Assembly: GCF_024171645.1 (NCBI RefSeq)
Contig: NZ_JALKAC010000001.1
Span: 1,364,001-1,428,000, forward strand
Source of the DNA: Flavobacterium sp. HSC-32F16
Lineage (GTDB): Bacteria > Bacteroidota > Bacteroidia > Flavobacteriales > Flavobacteriaceae
Reading direction: 5' to 3'
Length of the DNA stretch: 64,000 nucleotides
Part shown: piece by piece, positions 16,478-24,630 of the stretch
Layout: every line of letters begins with the position of its first letter
Position numbering within the stretch: the stretch's first letter is position 1
The notes under the pieces: model-generated
Told to the model about the DNA's origin: nothing
The model's database searches: none
What the model saw: the letters and a program-made list of their open reading frames with translations, nothing else
Made by a program: the position numbers and the translations under genes

Positions 16478-16661
16478 ATTGAATGCTTCTCTCTGTAAAT
16501 AAGTTTTGTAATCCAAAACAATATAATTTAATACTCCCTATCTCTTTTTATTTAAATACTAAAAGCATCATTGCAGCCTTTGTTAATTTTCTTATAATTA
16601 TATTCGAAGACTACGAAATATTTAATCTCTATTTACTACTTTTAGTGCTTTAAATCAGGAT

Positions 16662-17435
16662 ATGAAATATTTCTCAGTTTTCTTTTTTTTACTATTCTCC
16701 GCCGTTAGTTTTGCGCAAGATGTTGAATCAACAACCCCGCAAAGAGTTTCAGGTTACATTATAAACGACGATAGTAAACAACCTCTTCCAAACGTAAACA
16801 TCATTAACACAAACAAAGTACGTGGTGCAAAATCAGATTCAAAAGGGTATTTTGAAATCGATGTACAACCTAATGATACCATTCACTTCTCTCTTTTAGG
16901 ATTTCAATCCCTTAGAATCAGGGTAACAAACGACTGGATAAAAAATAAAGTAACTCGAATTCAGCTTACTGAAAAAGCAATTGCACTTGAAGAAGTTATT
17001 ATTGCTCCTTTCAGCCTAACCGGTTATCTTGAAATTGATTCGAAGTTAATTCCAACCAAAGAAAACTATCGTTATAGTATTTCAGGACTAACACAAGGTT
17101 ATGAAGCTGGTGAATATTCGCCAAATGCTTTTGGTAAAGTATTGGGCTCTATTTTTAATCCTGCAGATATGCTTTATAATTTCTTTGGAAAAAATGGAAA
17201 AGAGCTAAAGAAACTTAAGGACATGAAAAAAGACGATACCATTAGAAATCTTTTGGAAACCAAATACGATCGTGAAACTATTGCTGTTCTTTTAGGAATC
17301 AGTAAAGATGAAATACCTGAAATTATGCACCGCTGCAACTATTCTGATGCTTTTATTCAAACAGCAAACGATCTTCAAATTTTAGATGCTATAAGTGGTT
17401 GTTATGAACAATATAAAGTATTAAAAAGGAATTAA
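16662..17435 (+). CDS. Secreted protein with CarboxypepD_reg-like domain
   Basis: 257 residues: a signal peptide (1-18, ending SFAQ), a carboxypeptidase-regulatory-like beta domain (about 28-105; RVSGYIINDD, PLPNVNIIN, SDSKGYFEIDV) and a sequence EEVIIAPF like the start of a TonB plug. The protein then ends in a mostly helical region instead of a receptor barrel. Such domains occur at the N terminus of SusC-type receptors, but this is a short stand-alone protein, probably periplasmic or outer-membrane associated. Function unknown. It stands alone between terminators. Confidence 0.82.
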   Translation: MKYFSVFFFLLFSAVSFAQDVESTTPQRVSGYIINDDSKQPLPNVNIINTNKVRGAKSDSKGYFEIDVQPNDTIHFSLLGFQSLRIRVTNDWIKNKVTRIQLTEKAIALEEVIIAPFSLTGYLEIDSKLIPTKENYRYSISGLTQGYEAGEYSPNAFGKVLGSIFNPADMLYNFFGKNGKELKKLKDMKKDDTIRNLLETKYDRETIAVLLGISKDEIPEIMHRCNYSDAFIQTANDLQILDAISGCYEQYKVLKRN

Positions 17436-17461
17436 AACTTTACTCTTACCATAAACACACA

Positions 17462-17493
17462 AATCCTCAATTTAAAAATTGGGGATTTTTTTA
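17462..17493 (+). terminator. Terminator after the CarboxypepD_reg gene
   Basis: AATCCTCAAT pairs with ATTGGGGATT (17462-17486, one wobble), followed by a T run. Confidence 0.75.
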
Positions 17494-17563
17494 TGCCTTT
17501 TAAAGTTTAAAAAAACTTATATTTACTTAATCAAATAATTAAAATAAACAAAATCAATATATT

Positions 17564-17674
17564 ATGGCAAAGGGTCAGGATGCTAAAAAAACAGCAAAAA
17601 AAGAACCGTTAAAAACGGCTAAAGAAAAAAAAGAAGAAAAAAGAGAGAAGAAAAATTCTCCTAAAAGAGATTAA
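17564..17674 (+). CDS. 36-residue very basic protein
   Basis: A short frame starts MAKGQDAKKTAKKEPLKTAK and ends NSPKRD. About 40 percent of residues are lysine or arginine and many of the rest glutamate, with no hydrophobic core, so it is probably disordered or a single helix that binds nucleic acid or ribosomes. I believe similar short MAKGQD proteins occur in other Flavobacterium genomes, which supports a real gene, but this is from memory. An AT-rich leader lies upstream and a very strong hairpin (17681-17758) directly after the stop codon. Confidence 0.7.
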   Translation: MAKGQDAKKTAKKEPLKTAKEKKEEKREKKNSPKRD

Positions 17675-17680
17675 TAAAAG

Positions 17681-17758
17681 TATTCAGTGTTCAGTTTTTT
17701 TTAGTGTTCAGTTTAGTAACCAGAGACTTAATGATTACTAAAAACTGAACACTGAATA
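17681..17758. repeat. 19-bp inverted repeat with an internal third copy
   Basis: TATTCAGTGTTCAGTTTTT (17681-17699) is perfectly inverted at 17740-17758. A third partial copy (AGTGTTCAGTTTAGTAA, 17703-17719) can compete for the same 3' arm. The 3' arm is followed by T7, so it can act as a terminator between the small basic gene and the convergent pepD. Confidence 0.8.
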
Positions 17759-17763
17759 TTTTT

Positions 17764-19224
17764 TTATTTAACTGGAATATTCGAAAGAATTTCTAACACA
17801 AATTTCCAATATTTTTGAGCAGATGAAATGCTGGCTCTTTCGTCTGGAGAGTGCGCTCCGTGAATGGTTGGCCCAAAAGAAATCATATCCATTTCCGGAT
17901 AATTTGTTCCTAAAATTCCGCATTCTAAACCAGCGTGGCAAGCCACAACTTTTGGCTGTTCACCATTTTGTTTTTCGTAAATATCTTTTAAAACTTCTAA
18001 TATTTCTGAATTTACGTTTGGAGTCCATCCCGGGTAAGAACCAGAAAGTTCAACTTCGCATCCCACTAATTCAAAAGCTGAACGTAAAGAATTAGCCAAA
18101 TCAAATTTTGAAGATTCTACTGAAGAACGCGTTAAACATCCTACCAAAATTTCTCCGTCTTTTACAACAACGCGGGCAATATTATTTGAAGTTTCAACCA
18201 AATCAGCCATATCAGCGCTCATTTTATAAACTCCATTTTGTGCTGCATAAATCGCTCTCACAATTCCTTCCTGAACACCTAAATCCATTATTTTTTCAGG
18301 TAAATCAGTTTTTACGATTTCGATTGATAAGTTTGGTTCTGTTGTTTTGTATTCTGCTTTAATGTCGGCAATAATTTCCTGCATATCATAAACATACGCT
18401 TCATCAAACATTTGAGAAATAATTACTTTAGCAACGCTTTCTCTCGGAATTGCATTTCTAAGACTTCCTCCATTAATTTCAGAAACCTGTAATCCAAAGT
18501 TTTCAAAACCATCAAATAACAAACGATTCATGATTTTATTGGCGTTTCCTAAGCCTTTATGAATATCCATTCCAGAATGACCTCCATTTAGGCCTTTTAC
18601 GGTAATTGTATATGCTACAGAACTCTCAGGAACTTCTTCTTCATTATAAGCCCTTGTAGCCGTTACATCGATTCCACCAGCACATCCTATATCAATTTCG
18701 TCATCTTCTTCCGTATCCAGATTCAATAAAATCTGTCCTTGAAGAATTCCGCCTTTTAAATTTAAAGCTCCTGTCATTCCGGTTTCTTCATCAATTGTAA
18801 ACAAAGCTTCAATTGCAGGATGTGGAATGTCTTTACTTTCTAAAATTGCCATAATTGTTGCCACTCCCAGCCCATTGTCAGCACCAAGTGTTGTACCGCG
18901 AGCGCGAACCCAGTCACCATCAACGTACATATCAATTCCTTGTGTGTCAAAATCAAAAACGGTATCAGCATTTTTTTGGTGCACCATATCTAAGTGACCT
19001 TGCATTACAATGGCTTTACGATTTTCCATTCCCGGAGTTGCCGGTTTTCTGATGATTACATTTCGGATATCGTCTTCAAAAGTTTCTAAACCTAAGCTGT
19101 TTCCAAAGTTTTTCATAAACTCGATTACACGCTCTTCTTTCTTTGACGGACGCGGAACGGCGTTTAAATCTGCAAATTTGTTCCAAAGTGCTTTTGGTTC
19201 CAGATTTCTTATTTCCTGACTCAT
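17764..19224 (-). CDS. pepD: Aminoacyl-histidine dipeptidase (PepD, M20 family)
   Basis: 486 residues from the ATG at 19224 (MSQEIRNLEP). Metal and catalytic residues typical of M20C are visible: H77 and D79 (MQGHLDMV), D116 (TLGADNGLG), E146/E147 (IDEETG), D170 (LNLDTEE) and H458 (IHGAHSPDER). The enzyme is a cytosolic zinc dipeptidase that releases amino acids from Xaa-His and other dipeptides. A -7 element TAACTTTG (19266-19259, minus) precedes the gene. It stands alone, convergent with the small basic gene. Confidence 0.95.
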   Translation of the reverse strand: MSQEIRNLEPKALWNKFADLNAVPRPSKKEERVIEFMKNFGNSLGLETFEDDIRNVIIRKPATPGMENRKAIVMQGHLDMVHQKNADTVFDFDTQGIDMYVDGDWVRARGTTLGADNGLGVATIMAILESKDIPHPAIEALFTIDEETGMTGALNLKGGILQGQILLNLDTEEDDEIDIGCAGGIDVTATRAYNEEEVPESSVAYTITVKGLNGGHSGMDIHKGLGNANKIMNRLLFDGFENFGLQVSEINGGSLRNAIPRESVAKVIISQMFDEAYVYDMQEIIADIKAEYKTTEPNLSIEIVKTDLPEKIMDLGVQEGIVRAIYAAQNGVYKMSADMADLVETSNNIARVVVKDGEILVGCLTRSSVESSKFDLANSLRSAFELVGCEVELSGSYPGWTPNVNSEILEVLKDIYEKQNGEQPKVVACHAGLECGILGTNYPEMDMISFGPTIHGAHSPDERASISSAQKYWKFVLEILSNIPVK

Positions 19225-19277
19225 TATATTTTGTTTGAAGTTTAACAATTAAGAATGTCAAAGTTACAAAGTTTATA

Positions 19278-19314
19278 TTTTTTTTCGCCACGAATTCCAC
19301 TAATTAGCACAAAT
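19278..19314. repeat. Single copy of the GCCACGAATT element
   Basis: A T-run then CGCCACGAATTCC, CACTAATTA and GCACAAATT, the same roughly 9-base rhythm as the long inverted repeats at 31718 and 37539, but with no inverted partner nearby. Confidence 0.55.
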
Positions 19315-19388
19315 TATAATGGCTCTAAAGTTGAATAGTATGAATACTCAATTTAAAACAAGGAATTTTAAAAATACAATCAATCTTT

Positions 19389-19681
19389 TTAAAGAGGATA
19401 TTTCGAGGGATTTAATGATGTATTAAAAACAGACATAACATATACTGTTTTCACATTCTCATCTATAAATAAAAGATAATAAATGGGAATTTCTTAGTGG
19501 GAAGGCCTCGATAATCCTTATATCTGATTTCAAAAAAAGGATTTTTCGATAATGTATCTAAATGTTCATCAATCACTTGATAAAAATATTCACCTAAACC
19601 ACTTTGCTTAGACTCATAATAATCAATCGCATCTTGTATATCTACAAGCGCTCTTGGCTCAATAACAATATTAAAAATCAT
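19389..19681 (-). pseudogene. ParE/RelE-family toxin gene, frameshifted near its 3' end
   Basis: From the ATG at 19681 the frame reads MIFNIVIEPRALVDIQDAI and runs 72 residues to KKFPFIIFYL, then meets TAG at 19463-19465. One reading frame over, sequence continues without a break as IDENVKTVYVMSVFNTSLNP and ends SKYPL-stop at 19389. That is the expected last strand and tail of a ParE toxin (VxxVFxTSxNP). One missing base (or two extra) near the TTTTATTTATAG run therefore explains the truncation; the restored protein would be about 99 residues. The start overlaps the antitoxin stop by 4 bases (ATGA). The toxin is probably inactive unless frameshifting restores it. Confidence 0.85.
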
Positions 19682-19890
19682 TTCTTTGATTTGAAACGTA
19701 ATTGTTTTTTGGCTTCGTTCCAAGGAAGAAAATCATCTGCTTTTGAAGTCGATCTTCTTTCGTCTAATAAATTTTTCATTTCTTCGGTTACAGAAAATTC
19801 ATTAATTACCGTTTCATAATTGAATTTTTCTATCAACTGCATAAAGAATGACAATTCATTATCAGGAATATTTAAAGTGATTCGTGTCAT
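19678..19890 (-). CDS. Antitoxin of the ParE-type pair
   Basis: 70 residues beginning MTRITLNIPDNELSFFMQLI, a short ribbon-helix-helix-like or addiction-module N terminus, followed by a charged tail (DERRSTSKADDFLPWNEAKK) of the kind that wraps the toxin. Its stop codon overlaps the toxin start in an ATGA junction, typical of toxin-antitoxin operons. With the toxin frameshifted, this antitoxin may be a relic or may still neutralise related toxins elsewhere. Confidence 0.8.
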   Translation of the reverse strand: MTRITLNIPDNELSFFMQLIEKFNYETVINEFSVTEEMKNLLDERRSTSKADDFLPWNEAKKQLRFKSKK

Positions 19891-19973
19891 TTTCCTTGTT
19901 ATTGAATAACAAATTTACAAAAAAGAAAACGAACTACTATTTTAATTATTATTTTTAACCCAAAAGTAAAACT

Positions 19974-21035
19974 GTGAAATCAAAATATATCCTTCCTCTA
20001 TTTCTTTTAGTTCAGATTATCTTTTTAAAAATCCTGCCGTTTTTTCCTGATTTTGTAGAAGGTTTTTACAGTAATAATTTATACATCAGAATTTCGCATT
20101 TCTCGCGAGTAGTTTTAGGCAAAATTCCATTTTCTGTTGGCGATTGTATGTATGCAGTTTTAATATTATCCATGATAAGCTGGTTTTGGAGAATTCGAAA
20201 AACATGGAGGACAGATTGGAAAGATCATCTTTTAAAAATTACAGGCAAAATTTCTATTTTTTACTTTTTCTTTCATGTGCTTTGGGCTTTCAACTATTAT
20301 CGAAAACCTCTTTTCGAAAAAATGGAAATTAAAAGAGAATATACCGATGCTGATTTATTGGCCTTTACAAAAAGATTGATTGTCAAAACGAATGAAATTC
20401 AGTTTAAAATCTCAAAAAACAAAGACGAAAAAATCAGTTTTCCCTATTCGCAGGAAGAAGTTTTTAAGATGAATTTAAATGGATATGAAAAATTAGCCCA
20501 GGAACATCCTTATTTTAAATATGAGACTTTAAGCGTAAAAAAATCGCTGTTTAGTGTGCCCTTAACTTATATGGGATTCGGCGGTTATTTGAATCCGTTT
20601 ACAAATGAAGCACAGGTAAATGATTTATTGCCAATGTATTCTTTTCCGCTTACCGCTTCTCATGAAATGGCACATCAAATTGGTTTTGCCAGCGAGAACG
20701 AATGCAATTTTATAGGCGTTTTGGCGTCTGTAAAAAATGATGATTTATATTATCAGTATTCAGGATATAGTTTTGCATTGCGCTATTGTCTGGGAATTTG
20801 GAAGTTTAAAAATGAAAAAGTCTTCGAAGTTTTAAAGAAACAAGTAAATCTGGGGATTTTAAAAAATTATCAGGAAAGTCAGGATTTCTGGAAAAAATAC
20901 GACACATTTATCGATAAAGGTTTTCATTTTGTTTATGATAGTTTCTTAAAATCAAACAATCAAAAAGATGGAATGGAAAGCTATAGCAAGTTTATTGATT
21001 TGATGATTAATTATTATAAAACAAGAGAGTTTTAG
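19974..21035 (+). CDS. DUF3810-family membrane metalloprotease-like protein, GTG start
   Basis: 353 residues. Three N-terminal membrane helices (about 5-25, 50-68, 85-108) precede a soluble domain with HEMAHQIGFASENECN, an HExxH zinc motif (H230, E231, H234) with a downstream glutamate. DUF3810 proteins have the look of zinc metallopeptidases but no demonstrated substrate that I know of. The start is GTG at 19974, as no ATG precedes the first helix. Divergent from the toxin-antitoxin pair. Confidence 0.85.
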   Translation: MKSKYILPLFLLVQIIFLKILPFFPDFVEGFYSNNLYIRISHFSRVVLGKIPFSVGDCMYAVLILSMISWFWRIRKTWRTDWKDHLLKITGKISIFYFFFHVLWAFNYYRKPLFEKMEIKREYTDADLLAFTKRLIVKTNEIQFKISKNKDEKISFPYSQEEVFKMNLNGYEKLAQEHPYFKYETLSVKKSLFSVPLTYMGFGGYLNPFTNEAQVNDLLPMYSFPLTASHEMAHQIGFASENECNFIGVLASVKNDDLYYQYSGYSFALRYCLGIWKFKNEKVFEVLKKQVNLGILKNYQESQDFWKKYDTFIDKGFHFVYDSFLKSNNQKDGMESYSKFIDLMINYYKTREF

Positions 21036-21136
21036 TTTTTGCCACAGATTACACAGATTTAAATGATTTTTTATTTTAGATTAAATACAAAATGACATTA
21101 TAAATCCTCTTTAATCTTTTTAATCTGTGGCAAAAA
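21036..21136. repeat. GCCACAGATT inverted repeat
   Basis: TTTTTGCCACAGATTA (21036-21051) is perfectly inverted at 21121-21136, with 69 bases between the arms. The left arm repeats internally (CACAGATTA, CACAGATTT). It follows the DUF3810 stop directly. Related copies are at 30939, 37507 and 49796. Confidence 0.8.
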
Positions 21137-21184
21137 AATAAATTCAACTGTAACAAAATAGATTTCAATACTACTAATACTTAT

Positions 21185-21679
21185 ATGAGCGAAAATCTAG
21201 AACAGTCATTTGTTGCGCAATTGCAGGCAAATCAGAATATAATCCACAAAATTTGTAGATTATATACTGCCGGCGAAGACGCTCATAAAGATTTGTTTCA
21301 GGAAATCACTATTCAGCTCTGGAAAGCGTATCCAAAATTTAGAGGCGACAGTAAATTTTCGACCTGGACGTATCGTGTCGCTTTAAATACAGCCATTACC
21401 TTATACCGTAAAACCAAAAGAACCATATCTACCGTAGATTATGAAAGTCATCAGTATTTTGTAAAAGACGTTGATTACAACTATGAAGAGGAAGAACAGA
21501 TAAAATTGATGTACAAGGCCGTTTATCAGCTTAATGACATCGAAAAAGCATTAGTTTTTATGTATTTAGAAGACAAAGATTATCAAGAAATAGCAGAAAC
21601 CTTAGGAATCAGCGAAGTGAATGCGCGAGTGAAAATGAACAGAATTAAAGGGAAACTAAAAAAAATACTAAATCCTTAA
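21185..21679 (+). CDS. ECF-type RNA polymerase sigma factor
   Basis: 164 residues with sigma-70 region 2 (about 15-80; LFQEITIQLWKAYPKFRG, STWTYRVALNTAI) and region 4 (about 108-160; KALVFMYLEDKDYQEIAE, ARVKMNRIKGKLKK). It lacks regions 1 and 3, as in the ECF group. It is followed after 8 bases by a membrane protein that is the obvious candidate anti-sigma factor. Target genes are not evident; a self-promoter of non-TAnnTTTG type would be expected upstream but I cannot define it. Confidence 0.93.
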   Translation: MSENLEQSFVAQLQANQNIIHKICRLYTAGEDAHKDLFQEITIQLWKAYPKFRGDSKFSTWTYRVALNTAITLYRKTKRTISTVDYESHQYFVKDVDYNYEEEEQIKLMYKAVYQLNDIEKALVFMYLEDKDYQEIAETLGISEVNARVKMNRIKGKLKKILNP

Positions 21680-21687
21680 AAATTATT

Positions 21688-22320
21688 ATGAAAGAACTGG
21701 ATTTACTAAAAAAAGACTGGCAAAAGAACTCTGATTCTTTTCAACAAATTTCTGAAAAAGAAATCTATAAAATGATTCACAAAAAGTCATCTTCAATTGT
21801 GAAATGGATTTTGATTATCAGTATTTTGGAGATTTCGTTTTGGACTTTTTCAAACTTATTTATCAATACTGATGATGTTTTGCGAAAAATAAATCATCCC
21901 GAAATTGTAGTTACGCTTGAATACTTAACTTACCTGAATTATTTAGTAGGTTTAATTTTTGTATTTATTTTCTATAAAAACTACACTACGATTTCAACTA
22001 CAGTTGCTACTAAATCTTTAATGAGTGCTATTCTAAGAACCAGAAAAACAGTTCAGTATTATGTTTGGTACAACTTAGGAATGATTGTTATTACATCAAT
22101 ATTAAGCTTCTTTATCGCTTTTGTTTACAATCCTGATATGGCTTTTTTAAGAGAAAAACTAGCCGTAAACGGAAAAGCAATGTTTACCACAGTCGGGATT
22201 TTGACTCTGGTTATATTAGGTTTCTTCGGCTTATTCTGGTGTTTTTACCGATTACTTTACGGTACTTTATTACGCAGATTGTACGTAAATTATAAAGAGT
22301 TAAAGAAAATAGATTTCTGA
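21688..22320 (+). CDS. Four-helix membrane protein, possible anti-sigma factor
   Basis: 210 residues: about 35 polar, probably cytoplasmic residues (MKELDLLKKDWQKNSDSFQQ), then four hydrophobic helices (about 38-60, 80-100, 127-147, 168-190) and a basic C terminus. It lies 8 bases after the ECF sigma factor gene. A short cytoplasmic N terminus plus membrane anchor is how many anti-sigma factors are built, but there is no zinc anti-sigma HxxxCxxC motif, so the role rests on position. Octamer repeats begin two bases after its stop codon. Confidence 0.7.
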   Translation: MKELDLLKKDWQKNSDSFQQISEKEIYKMIHKKSSSIVKWILIISILEISFWTFSNLFINTDDVLRKINHPEIVVTLEYLTYLNYLVGLIFVFIFYKNYTTISTTVATKSLMSAILRTRKTVQYYVWYNLGMIVITSILSFFIAFVYNPDMAFLREKLAVNGKAMFTTVGILTLVILGFFGLFWCFYRLLYGTLLRRLYVNYKELKKIDF

Positions 22321-22322
22321 CG

Positions 22323-22354
22323 CTAAGGTTCTAAGAGGCTAGGTTCCTAAGTTT
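22323..22354 (+). repeat. CTAAGnnn octamer array, 4 units
   Basis: CTAAG, CTAAG, CTAGG and CTAAG begin at 22323, 22331, 22339 and 22347, an exact 8-base period directly after the stop codon at 22320. Confidence 0.75.
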
Positions 22355-22393
22355 TAAAACCTGAAACTTTAAACATGAAACAAAAAACTAAAC

Positions 22394-23224
22394 CTAACTT
22401 TCGTTTTCCGTTGCTTTATAGCTCCATCTTCTCATTTCGTTAAGCTCTTCTTCGGCTTTGATTACTTCGGCTGGAATGACTTTTAAAAATGAAGGATGTT
22501 GTTCGATAGCATATTCTACTTTTTCTACGATTTCTTCGATTGTGTCATTTTCATAATCAATTTCAAGAGGTTCTTTGATGATGAAAGACTGAAGTATATT
22601 TTTCTTTTTCATACGAAGCCCTTTTTTATCAAAAGAACGACGGAAACCATCGATAACAATAGGAATTACAATTGGTTTGTGCTGTTTGATTATATGTGCT
22701 GTACCTTTACGAACGGGTTTGAATGACTTTGTTGTTCCCTGCGGAAAGGTAATAACCCAGCCGTCTTCAAGTGCAATACGGATATTTTCAGTGTCGTTTG
22801 GATTTACGTCGCGTTTTTCAGTAACATCAACACCTTTTGCACGCCAGGTTCTTTCTACGGTAATTGCGCCAACGTATGCTAAAATTCTAGGCAGTAATCC
22901 GGCCTGCATAGTTTCTTTTGCAGCAACATAGTAAATATTCATTTTAGGCTGCCACAAATAACCAATGTTCTTAATAGTATCTTGACGTCCGCTTAAACTT
23001 GCGTTAAACACATGAAACATAGCCACAACATCGGCAAAATAAGTTTGATGATTGGATATAAACAAAACATTTGTATCCGGCAGCGTTTTAATTATTTCAG
23101 ATCCTTCAATCTGCAAATCATTAAAACCTCTATATCTGCGGTGAGTCATGGCACCCAAAATACGGATTAACCATTTCTTGATAAATAATATATGTCCGAA
23201 AGGATTTCGTTTAAACAATCCCAT
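22394..23224 (-). CDS. Lysophospholipid acyltransferase (PlsC-like)
   Basis: 276 residues from the ATG at 23224 (MGLFKRNPFGH), supported by a promoter 30 bases upstream. The PlsC signature is modified: the catalytic block reads SNHQTYFAD (H59 to D65), one residue longer than the usual HxxxxD, and the second block is FPQGTTKSF in place of FPEGTRS. The enzyme probably transfers an acyl chain to 1-acylglycerol-3-phosphate or another lipid acceptor at the membrane. Substrate is unproven. Convergent with the sigma-factor operon. Confidence 0.85.
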   Translation of the reverse strand: MGLFKRNPFGHILFIKKWLIRILGAMTHRRYRGFNDLQIEGSEIIKTLPDTNVLFISNHQTYFADVVAMFHVFNASLSGRQDTIKNIGYLWQPKMNIYYVAAKETMQAGLLPRILAYVGAITVERTWRAKGVDVTEKRDVNPNDTENIRIALEDGWVITFPQGTTKSFKPVRKGTAHIIKQHKPIVIPIVIDGFRRSFDKKGLRMKKKNILQSFIIKEPLEIDYENDTIEEIVEKVEYAIEQHPSFLKVIPAEVIKAEEELNEMRRWSYKATENES

Positions 23225-23254
23225 AATCTCGTTTTGTGTATTTTGGTTAAGTGG

Positions 23255-23283
23255 CAAACATACAAAAATTATTGTTTTAGCAA
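23255..23283 (-). promoter_or_regulatory. Promoter of the acyltransferase gene
   Basis: Minus strand TTG (23283-23281), 18-base spacer, TATGTTTG (23262-23255). The position favours the ATG at 23224 over the longer frame to 23305. Confidence 0.7.
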
Positions 23284-23346
23284 TACTTTTATACAATTTA
23301 CGCAATAATTCACTATCACCATGAATATCAAATTGTTAATTTTATT

Positions 23347-24000
23347 TTAAAGTAGATTTTCTGAAAAAGTAAATTTTAAAACATCCCTCAATTCGCTCAA
23401 AATCATCGCTGTTGCTCCCCAGACAATATGATTTTGAATATTGAAGGCTGGAACGAGAATATCATTTCCATAAGAAGTAGACAATGTGGTTTCGATAATA
23501 ATTTCGTCGTCTAAAAAAACAGATAACGGCAATTCGATAATAGAAGCGACCTCACGGGCATCCGGATAAAACACAAGTTCTTCTTTGGCAATTCCTAAAA
23601 AAGGATGAACCAAAAAATTACTTGGCGGTATATACATGGGAGTAAAATACTTTATGATTTCAATTTTTTCAGGAAGAACACCAATTTCTTCATTCGTTTC
23701 ACGCAAAGCGGTTTCCTGATAATCACGATCTGTAGATTCATATTTTCCGCCTGGAAATGCAATTTGTGAAGAATGAACCCCATTGTAAGCATTTCGAACA
23801 ATTAAAATAAGATGTGTTTTTTCATTTTTGGGATAAAACAACATCATAACTGCAGCAATTCTTGGATTTTTTGCGTTAATATCTAAATTTTTCAACGCCT
23901 GAATGCGTTCTAAGGGTGCCATTTTTGCGTGCGCTGATTCTGCCGGAAGTTCAACTGGAATTAAATTAGGAACATATTGCAAAAAATCTTGAAAATCCAT
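23347..24000 (-). CDS. NUDIX hydrolase, CoA pyrophosphatase-like
   Basis: 217 residues from the ATG at 24000 (MDFQDFLQYV). The NUDIX box is GGKYESTDRDYQETALRE followed by TNEEIGV, with the TALRETNEEIG form seen in coenzyme A diphosphatases of the NudL/YeaB type. An upstream SQIAFPGGKYE block and a C-terminal IVWGATAMILSEL strengthen that match. It would hydrolyse CoA or related nucleoside diphosphate derivatives in the cytoplasm. The divergent DUF4268 gene starts 90 bases away. Confidence 0.88.
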   Translation of the reverse strand: MDFQDFLQYVPNLIPVELPAESAHAKMAPLERIQALKNLDINAKNPRIAAVMMLFYPKNEKTHLILIVRNAYNGVHSSQIAFPGGKYESTDRDYQETALRETNEEIGVLPEKIEIIKYFTPMYIPPSNFLVHPFLGIAKEELVFYPDAREVASIIELPLSVFLDDEIIIETTLSTSYGNDILVPAFNIQNHIVWGATAMILSELRDVLKFTFSENLL

Positions 24001-24090
24001 ATTCAAAGTTTATTTTTGTACTTTCAATTAAAATATAAATATACTCTAGAAAATGCGGTTCTACAAGTTTTCTAAAACAAAGCCATAAAA

Positions 24091-24528
24091 ATGTACAGCA
24101 GAGAAGAATCACAAAGAATGAAAAGGGAATTTTGGGTTGCTTTCGCAGAAAAGTATCCTAGAAAATGGGTTCTTTATGACACCAAAATAAAAGATTTCTC
24201 TTTTAAGTTTTATGTAGACAATAAAAAAGCCCAGGTTTTAATTGACATTGAACACCGAAGCGATGAAAAACGAAATGCTTATTTTGAAAAAATTGAAGCT
24301 TTAAAAAATATTCTGGAAGAGGAATTTATTAAAGATTTGGTTTTCGAAAAAAACTATACTCTTGAAAGCGGTAAAACAATAAGCAGAATCTGGGTTGAAA
24401 AACTAGGATTAGGTTTCAGCAACCGCAATAACTGGGATGCTATTTTCGATTTTTTCAACGAAAAAATGCATGCTCTCGAGATGTTTTATCTGGAGTATGA
24501 TGAATTTATTAAGGAAATTGATGCCTGA
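24091..24528 (+). CDS. DUF4268-family protein
   Basis: 145 residues, soluble, rich in aromatic and charged residues (MYSREESQRMKREFWVAFAE at the start; KISRIWVE-type and NWDAIFDFFNEKM segments later). The pattern fits DUF4268, a domain related to restriction-endonuclease-like folds and often found alone in Bacteroidota. No catalytic motif is clear to me. Function unknown. Confidence 0.75.
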   Translation: MYSREESQRMKREFWVAFAEKYPRKWVLYDTKIKDFSFKFYVDNKKAQVLIDIEHRSDEKRNAYFEKIEALKNILEEEFIKDLVFEKNYTLESGKTISRIWVEKLGLGFSNRNNWDAIFDFFNEKMHALEMFYLEYDEFIKEIDA

Positions 24529-24532
24529 GTCA

Positions 24533-24560
24533 CTAAGCTTCTAAGTATTGAAATTCTAAG
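24533..24560 (+). repeat. CTAAG octamer remnant, about 3 units
   Basis: CTAAG at 24533 and 24541 keep the 8-base period; a third CTAAG at 24556 is shifted by one base. The array begins 5 bases after the stop codon at 24528. Confidence 0.55.
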
Positions 24561-24571
24561 ATTTTTATTTA

Positions 24572-24628
24572 ACCAAACCCTACAGATTTTATCCCCGAGG
24601 CTTCGGAATAAAATCTGTAGGGTTTGGT
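24572..24628. repeat. Perfect 21-bp hairpin element
   Basis: ACCAAACCCTACAGATTTTA(T) (24572-24592) is perfectly inverted at 24608-24628 around a 15-base, GC-rich loop (CCCCGAGGCTTCGGA) that can itself partly pair. It sits between convergent genes and lacks a T run, so it is a dispersed palindromic element more than a terminator. Confidence 0.8.
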
Positions 24629-24630
24629 AT

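Noticed and set aside
19463..19723. Toxin start at 19723
   Set aside because: That start adds 14 residues encoded inside the antitoxin gene; ATG 19681 gives the usual ParE N terminus and ATGA coupling.
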